Of a stretch of 16,961 nucleotides of DNA, positions 13,545 to 16,961 are shown piece after piece. The stretch is from contig JAZNBZ010000244.1 of assembly GCA_045587285.1 (NCBI GenBank), positions 1 through 16,961 on the forward strand, in the 5' to 3' direction. The translations under genes were made by a program, and so were the position numbers. Every line of letters begins with the position of its first letter. Positions within the stretch are counted from its first letter, which is position 1. The notes beneath the pieces are model-generated. The model saw only the letters and a program-made list of their open reading frames with translations. It searched no databases and was not told the origin of the DNA. Origin of the DNA: Flemingiibacterium sp045587285. Lineage in GTDB: Bacteria; Bacillota; Clostridia; Oscillospirales; CAG-272.

Positions 13545-13583
13545 AAAAATAAAAATTTGAGCCGCAGATCTTTCTGCGGCTCA
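13545..13583 (-). terminator. Intrinsic terminator of the DUF512–der–plsY operon
   Basis: TGAGCCGCAGA (13558-13568) and TCTGCGGCTCA (13573-13583) form an 11-bp perfect stem with a 4-nt loop. On the minus strand it is followed by AATTTTTATTTTTG. It lies 8 nt behind the plsY stop and just upstream of the lipoprotein promoter, insulating the two units. Confidence 0.92.
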
Positions 13584-13591
13584 TTTGCGTA

Positions 13592-14332
13592 TCATTCCTC
13601 GTCGGACTTTTTCTCGTCCTTTATGAATTTGTCCTTTTTCTTTAGGCTGAACTTGTTTTCTTTTCCCGTCCAGAGACGCTTCAGATTTTCGCGGTGCAGC
13701 CAGATAACGAGCAGGGTGTTGAGCACCGAAACGATAGCAACTACCGCGCCCTCGGGCTTACCGTTTAAGAACTGATACAAGCGGTTGAGAAGCACGGGGT
13801 AGAGAAGCATACCGATTATCGAGCCGAGCGAGAGATATTTCGTCGTTGCGACGAGCAGGGCGAATATCACGAACAGAATAAGGAATACGACGGGCTGAAG
13901 AAGCAGGAGCGTCGTTGCGGTAACGACTATACCCTTGCCGCCCTTAAAGCTGTAATAGCAGGGAAAGGAGTGCCCGATAACGCAGAACAGTCCGGCTATG
14001 TACGCGCCGCTTTCGCCTGCAAGTATCATACCGAGCAGGATCGACACGGCTGCTTTTCCCATATCGCCGAGCAGAGTGAGCGCCGCCGCAGATTTGCCGT
14101 ACGTGCGGAGCATATTCGTCATACCTGCGTTGCCGCTTCCGTAGCGGCGGATATCGTCCTTGTACTTCGTTTGGGAGATGATTATCGCGAAGTTAAGTCC
14201 GCCGAGAAAATATGCGGCAAGCGCGCCGACGGCGCAGAGTGCGACTATTATCCAAAGGGATATTTCGTCAGCCTCGCCTGCAATCAGGCGCGGTATAAGA
14301 CCGTTATAGTAAACGTCCATTAATAATTCCAT
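13592..14332 (-). CDS. plsY: Glycerol-3-phosphate acyltransferase PlsY
   Basis: An integral membrane enzyme that transfers an acyl group from acyl-phosphate to glycerol-3-phosphate, the first step of phospholipid synthesis in most bacteria. The 246 residues show several hydrophobic segments and the three PlsY signatures: GSGNAGMTNM (65-74), GHSFP (120-124) with the glycine-rich FKGGKG (129-134), and the C-terminal part with LVIWLHRENLKRL. It is longer than usual (about 200) because of a leader before TM1 and a charged, lysine-rich C-terminal tail of about 20 residues. The ATG at 14332 shares a base with the der stop (TGATG), so translation is coupled; the in-frame ATG four codons on is possible. 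Last gene of the operon. Confidence 0.96.
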   Translation of the reverse strand: MELLMDVYYNGLIPRLIAGEADEISLWIIVALCAVGALAAYFLGGLNFAIIISQTKYKDDIRRYGSGNAGMTNMLRTYGKSAAALTLLGDMGKAAVSILLGMILAGESGAYIAGLFCVIGHSFPCYYSFKGGKGIVVTATTLLLLQPVVFLILFVIFALLVATTKYLSLGSIIGMLLYPVLLNRLYQFLNGKPEGAVVAIVSVLNTLLVIWLHRENLKRLWTGKENKFSLKKKDKFIKDEKKSDEE

Positions 14333-15660
14333 CAGTCCTTATCTCCCTTCTGGCGTATGATAAGCTTTATCGGTGTGCCGCGGAAACCGAATACCTCGCG
14401 AAGCTGATTTTCGATGTAGCGCTGATAAGAATAGTGGAAAAGCTCCGCGTTGTTGCAGAAGATAACGAACGTGGGAGGGCAGGTGCTTATCTGCGTCATA
14501 TAGTATATCTTCAGGTGTCTGCCCTTGTCGGACGGCGGCTGCACGCGTGCGGTCGCGTCGTTTAAAACGTCGTTGAGCATACCCGTGGATATGCGAGTGC
14601 AGTTCTGATTGTATACGTAGTTTATAAGTTCGAACAGCTTGCCAACGCGCTGCCCCGTTTTCGCGGAAACGTAAAGCGTGGGCGCGTAGAGCATATACGA
14701 GAGGGAATTGTAAACCTTCTTGTCGTACTCAACGGTGTTTTTGTCCTCGGACTCAAGCGAATCCCACTTGTTTATTACGATGATGCAAGCCTTGCCCGAT
14801 TCGTGTGCGATACCTGCAATTTTTTCGTCCTGCTCGGTAACGCCCTCGTTCGCGTCGATCATAATTACGCAAACGTTTGCACGCTCGACCGCCATTTTTG
14901 CGCGAAGCACGCTGAATTTTTCAATTCTGTCCTCGACCTTGGACTGACGGCGTATACCTGCGGTGTCGATGAACGTGTACTTACCGTATTCGTTTTCGAC
15001 ACGCGTGTCAACCGCGTCGCGAGTCGTACCGGGGATGTTTGAAACGATGAGTCTGTCCTCGCCGAGAATTTTATTGATGATAGAGCTTTTGCCTGCGTTA
15101 GGCTTGCCGATAACGGCAACCTTGATAAGGTCGGAGTCGTCCTCCTTTTCCTCGTCGGCGGGGCAAAGCTCGAGTACGCGGTCAAGAAGGTCGCCCGAGC
15201 CCGTGCCGTGCACGCTGGAGAGTTGTATAGGCTCGCCGTCGATGCCAAGCTCGTAGAACTCGTAAAATTCCATAGGCGGTGCGCCGATGGAATCGCACTT
15301 GTTTACGGCGAGGATAAGCGGCTTTTGGCTCTTTATGAGCATAGTCGCAATATCGCGGTCAGCGGCGGTGAGACCTGTAGTAACGTCAACCATAAATACG
15401 ATAACGTCAGCCGTTTCAACGGCTATCTCCGCCTGCGTTTTCATCTGCTTTAAAATGATATCGTCCGTTTTCGGCTCGATACCGCCCGTATCAACGAGTA
15501 TCATCGCGCGTCCGCTCCACTCGATCTCGTAGTAGATACGGTCACGGGTTACGCCGGGAGTGTCCTCGACGATAGAAATACGCTCGCCTGCGAGCTTATT
15601 GAAAAGTGTACTCTTGCCGACGTTCGGGCGTCCAACAATAGCTATAACGGGTTTTGACAT
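14332..15660 (-). CDS. der: Ribosome-associated GTPase Der (EngA)
   Basis: A double GTPase needed for maturation of the 50S ribosomal subunit. The 442 residues contain two G domains. The first has GRPNVGKS (10-17), DTGG (57-60) and NKCD (120-123). The second has GKPNAGKS (185-192), a DTAG switch, and NKWD. A C-terminal KH-like domain follows (about 355-442), with the VLNDATARVQPPSDKGR loop and the GTPIKLIIRQK end. The ATG at 15660 is preceded by AAAGGATG. It lies 13 nt behind the DUF512 gene and overlaps plsY by one base. Length and motifs are typical. Confidence 0.98.
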   Translation of the reverse strand: MSKPVIAIVGRPNVGKSTLFNKLAGERISIVEDTPGVTRDRIYYEIEWSGRAMILVDTGGIEPKTDDIILKQMKTQAEIAVETADVIVFMVDVTTGLTAADRDIATMLIKSQKPLILAVNKCDSIGAPPMEFYEFYELGIDGEPIQLSSVHGTGSGDLLDRVLELCPADEEKEDDSDLIKVAVIGKPNAGKSSIINKILGEDRLIVSNIPGTTRDAVDTRVENEYGKYTFIDTAGIRRQSKVEDRIEKFSVLRAKMAVERANVCVIMIDANEGVTEQDEKIAGIAHESGKACIIVINKWDSLESEDKNTVEYDKKVYNSLSYMLYAPTLYVSAKTGQRVGKLFELINYVYNQNCTRISTGMLNDVLNDATARVQPPSDKGRHLKIYYMTQISTCPPTFVIFCNNAELFHYSYQRYIENQLREVFGFRGTPIKLIIRQKGDKD

Positions 15661-15673
15661 TTATATCATCCTT

Positions 15674-16961
15674 TCAGTCGTAGAGTATTTTCGATATGAA
15701 ATCGGCGCCGCTTGAGTCTGTGGGGATTATTTCGACACCAAGCCTTGCGGATAATTCCTCAAGCGTTACCGAGTCGAGAAACATATCGCCGTCGGCGCGA
15801 AGCATCACCGATGGAATAAGTAACCGTTCGCCAAGCGCCTTGCCGTCAAGCTGATCCGTCAGGTCACAGCCCGTGATAAGCCCTGCGACGGTAATATTTT
15901 TTCCGAAGAAGCTGTTTTTGATGCAGTAAACGTCCGCGTGAAGCGTTGGTACACGGCGCATAAGCTCGTCTGCGAGCGATTTTATGAAGCCGTACGCCGC
16001 CTCGCCGGTTGCGATGGAAAGCGTGCGCTTTTTTTCTAAATCGTAGTCCGAGAGAAAATCAAGCTCGTCGTCGAACTCGCATTTCATCGAGCGTATCATA
16101 CCGACGCCGTTTTCGATCTGCGGATATCCCTCGTAGTAATCCTCGTCGGGAATTTCGCGACCGCACGAGAGGTACATCTCGTCGGAGCAGAAGAATAGGC
16201 GTGAGCCGTATTTCTCCATACATTCAGCGGCAAATGCGTCTACCGTATCAATGACAGCCGCCGTTTCCTTGGGGGTAAACGGCTCGAGCGGATAAAGCTC
16301 GTCGCGATGGTCGGTGATACCTGCCGGCACTATCGAAACACCGAGTAAGCTCGGACAAAGCTCTGTGAGGTCGCGCATCGAGCGCATAAGCTCCTCGCCG
16401 TCGTTAAGCCCCTTGCACAGCACGATTTGACAGTTGAGCGCTATTCCCGCGTCGGCAAATCGGCGCATATATGAGAGCACCTCGCCCGCGCGCTTGTTTT
16501 TCATCATTTTCACGCGAAGCTCGGGATTGGTTGTGTGAACGGATACGTTAATGGGCGAGGTCTTCATTTCGACGATACGCTCAACGTCCTCGTCGGTGAG
16601 ATTCGTCAGCGTGATGTAATTGCCCATTAAGAAGGACAGCCGCGAGTCGTCGTCCTTGAAATAAAGCGTGTCGCGCATACCCCTTGGGAGCTGGTCGATA
16701 AAGCAGAATACGCACTTGTTGCGGCAGGAGTGCTTTTTGTCCATAAGATAGGTTTCAAAGCAGAGCCCTATGTCGTCGTATTCGTCTTTTTTTACCGTTA
16801 CATCTAAAAGCTCAGCGCCTCGGTGAAGCTTTAGCACAACCTTCTTTTCGGACAGACGAAAGCGGTAATCGAGCACGTCGCGGATATCGTGTCCGTTTAT
16901 TGATATTAAGATGTCACCGGGCTGTATGCCGTGCTTTTCGGCGAGCGATGCACGCTCAACG
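15674..16961 (-). CDS. PDZ/radical SAM DUF512 protein (5' end outside window)
   Basis: A putative iron-sulphur protein of the DUF512 family, related to TIGR03279; its reaction is not known. The frame is open to the right edge, so the GTG at 16876 is not the start. Translating to the edge adds 28 residues (ERASLAEKHGIQPGDILISI and more) that look like the end of the N-terminal PDZ domain, and the true start lies beyond 16961. Next come the radical SAM cysteine motif CRNKCVFC (about 79-86 of the visible part), INVSVHTTNPELR, and the C-terminal DUF512 part (SIATGEAAYGFIKSLADEL, then FFGKNITVAGLITGCDL). This protein is often found beside der in Clostridia, which hints at a link to ribosomes or RNA (inference). 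Confidence 0.93.
   Translation of the reverse strand, partial: VERASLAEKHGIQPGDILISINGHDIRDVLDYRFRLSEKKVVLKLHRGAELLDVTVKKDEYDDIGLCFETYLMDKKHSCRNKCVFCFIDQLPRGMRDTLYFKDDDSRLSFLMGNYITLTNLTDEDVERIVEMKTSPINVSVHTTNPELRVKMMKNKRAGEVLSYMRRFADAGIALNCQIVLCKGLNDGEELMRSMRDLTELCPSLLGVSIVPAGITDHRDELYPLEPFTPKETAAVIDTVDAFAAECMEKYGSRLFFCSDEMYLSCGREIPDEDYYEGYPQIENGVGMIRSMKCEFDDELDFLSDYDLEKKRTLSIATGEAAYGFIKSLADELMRRVPTLHADVYCIKNSFFGKNITVAGLITGCDLTDQLDGKALGERLLIPSVMLRADGDMFLDSVTLEELSARLGVEIIPTDSSGADFISKILYD

Noticed and set aside
13484..13546. Longer lipoprotein start at 13546
   Set aside because: It would place 21 residues before the signal peptide and overlap the ECF-type promoter; the ATG at 13483 has AAGGAGG and gives a normal lipoprotein leader.
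16876..16876. GTG at 16876 as the start of the DUF512 gene
   Set aside because: The frame is open to the window edge and the 28 extra codons read as PDZ-domain sequence (QPGDILISING), so the GTG is internal.

Overview
The window looks like chromosomal DNA from a spore-forming, low-to-mid GC anaerobe of the class Clostridia, most likely an Oscillospiraceae or Christensenellales type gut lineage. The grounds are a clear SpoIIID, the GlgC plus GlgD pair typical of Firmicutes, the DUF512 radical SAM–Der–PlsY neighbourhood, Firmicutes-style ribosome binding sites, and sigma-A promoters with TTGACA/TATAAT hexamers 17 bases apart. The species assignment is inference. I see no phage, transposon, CRISPR, tRNA or rRNA.

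Region 1 (1–5039, minus strand) reads leftwards from one strong promoter: htpG (Hsp90), aroC (chorismate synthase), a PheA-like protein with a shortened prephenate dehydratase domain and an ACT domain, a small TSCPD-domain protein, and a phosphoglucomutase/phosphomannomutase cut by the left window edge. The spacings (77 nt, a 1-nt TGATG overlap, about 45 nt and 32 nt) and the lack of clear internal terminators make one operon plausible.

Region 2 (4945–5389) is a 445-nt gene-free stretch. It holds the htpG promoter with an AU-rich hairpin at the predicted mRNA start, a 13-bp perfect terminator-like hairpin, and two back-to-back sigma-A promoters whose -10 boxes overlap. The leftward one of this pair, with the hairpin, outlines a possible small RNA of about 165 nt. 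The rightward one points at an AraC-type regulator.

Region 3 (5390–12831, plus strand) is a series of short units, several with their own promoter and terminator. They are araC-type regulator; mscL with an alanine-rich tail of 11-residue repeats; spoIIID; recQ; the glycogen unit glgC–glgD plus a small protein that resembles a lone N-terminal domain of a GH13 amylase; and a flavodoxin-like protein with no recognisable FMN P-loop. The phosphoglucomutase of region 1 would make the glucose-1-phosphate used by GlgC, but it lies in a different unit.

Region 4 (12796–16961, minus strand) begins at a hairpin shared by two convergent genes. It holds a lipoprotein with a KPVIYLYPE motif, preceded by what looks like an ECF-sigma promoter (GGAAC-16-CGTC), and then the operon DUF512 radical SAM protein (cut by the right edge)–der–plsY, which ends in a strong terminator.

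Most of the window is ordinary housekeeping content. The points most worth a second look are the candidate small RNA with overlapping divergent promoters, the degenerate PheA-like protein coupled to aroC, the ECF-type promoter of the lipoprotein, and the stand-alone GH13-like domain behind glgD.
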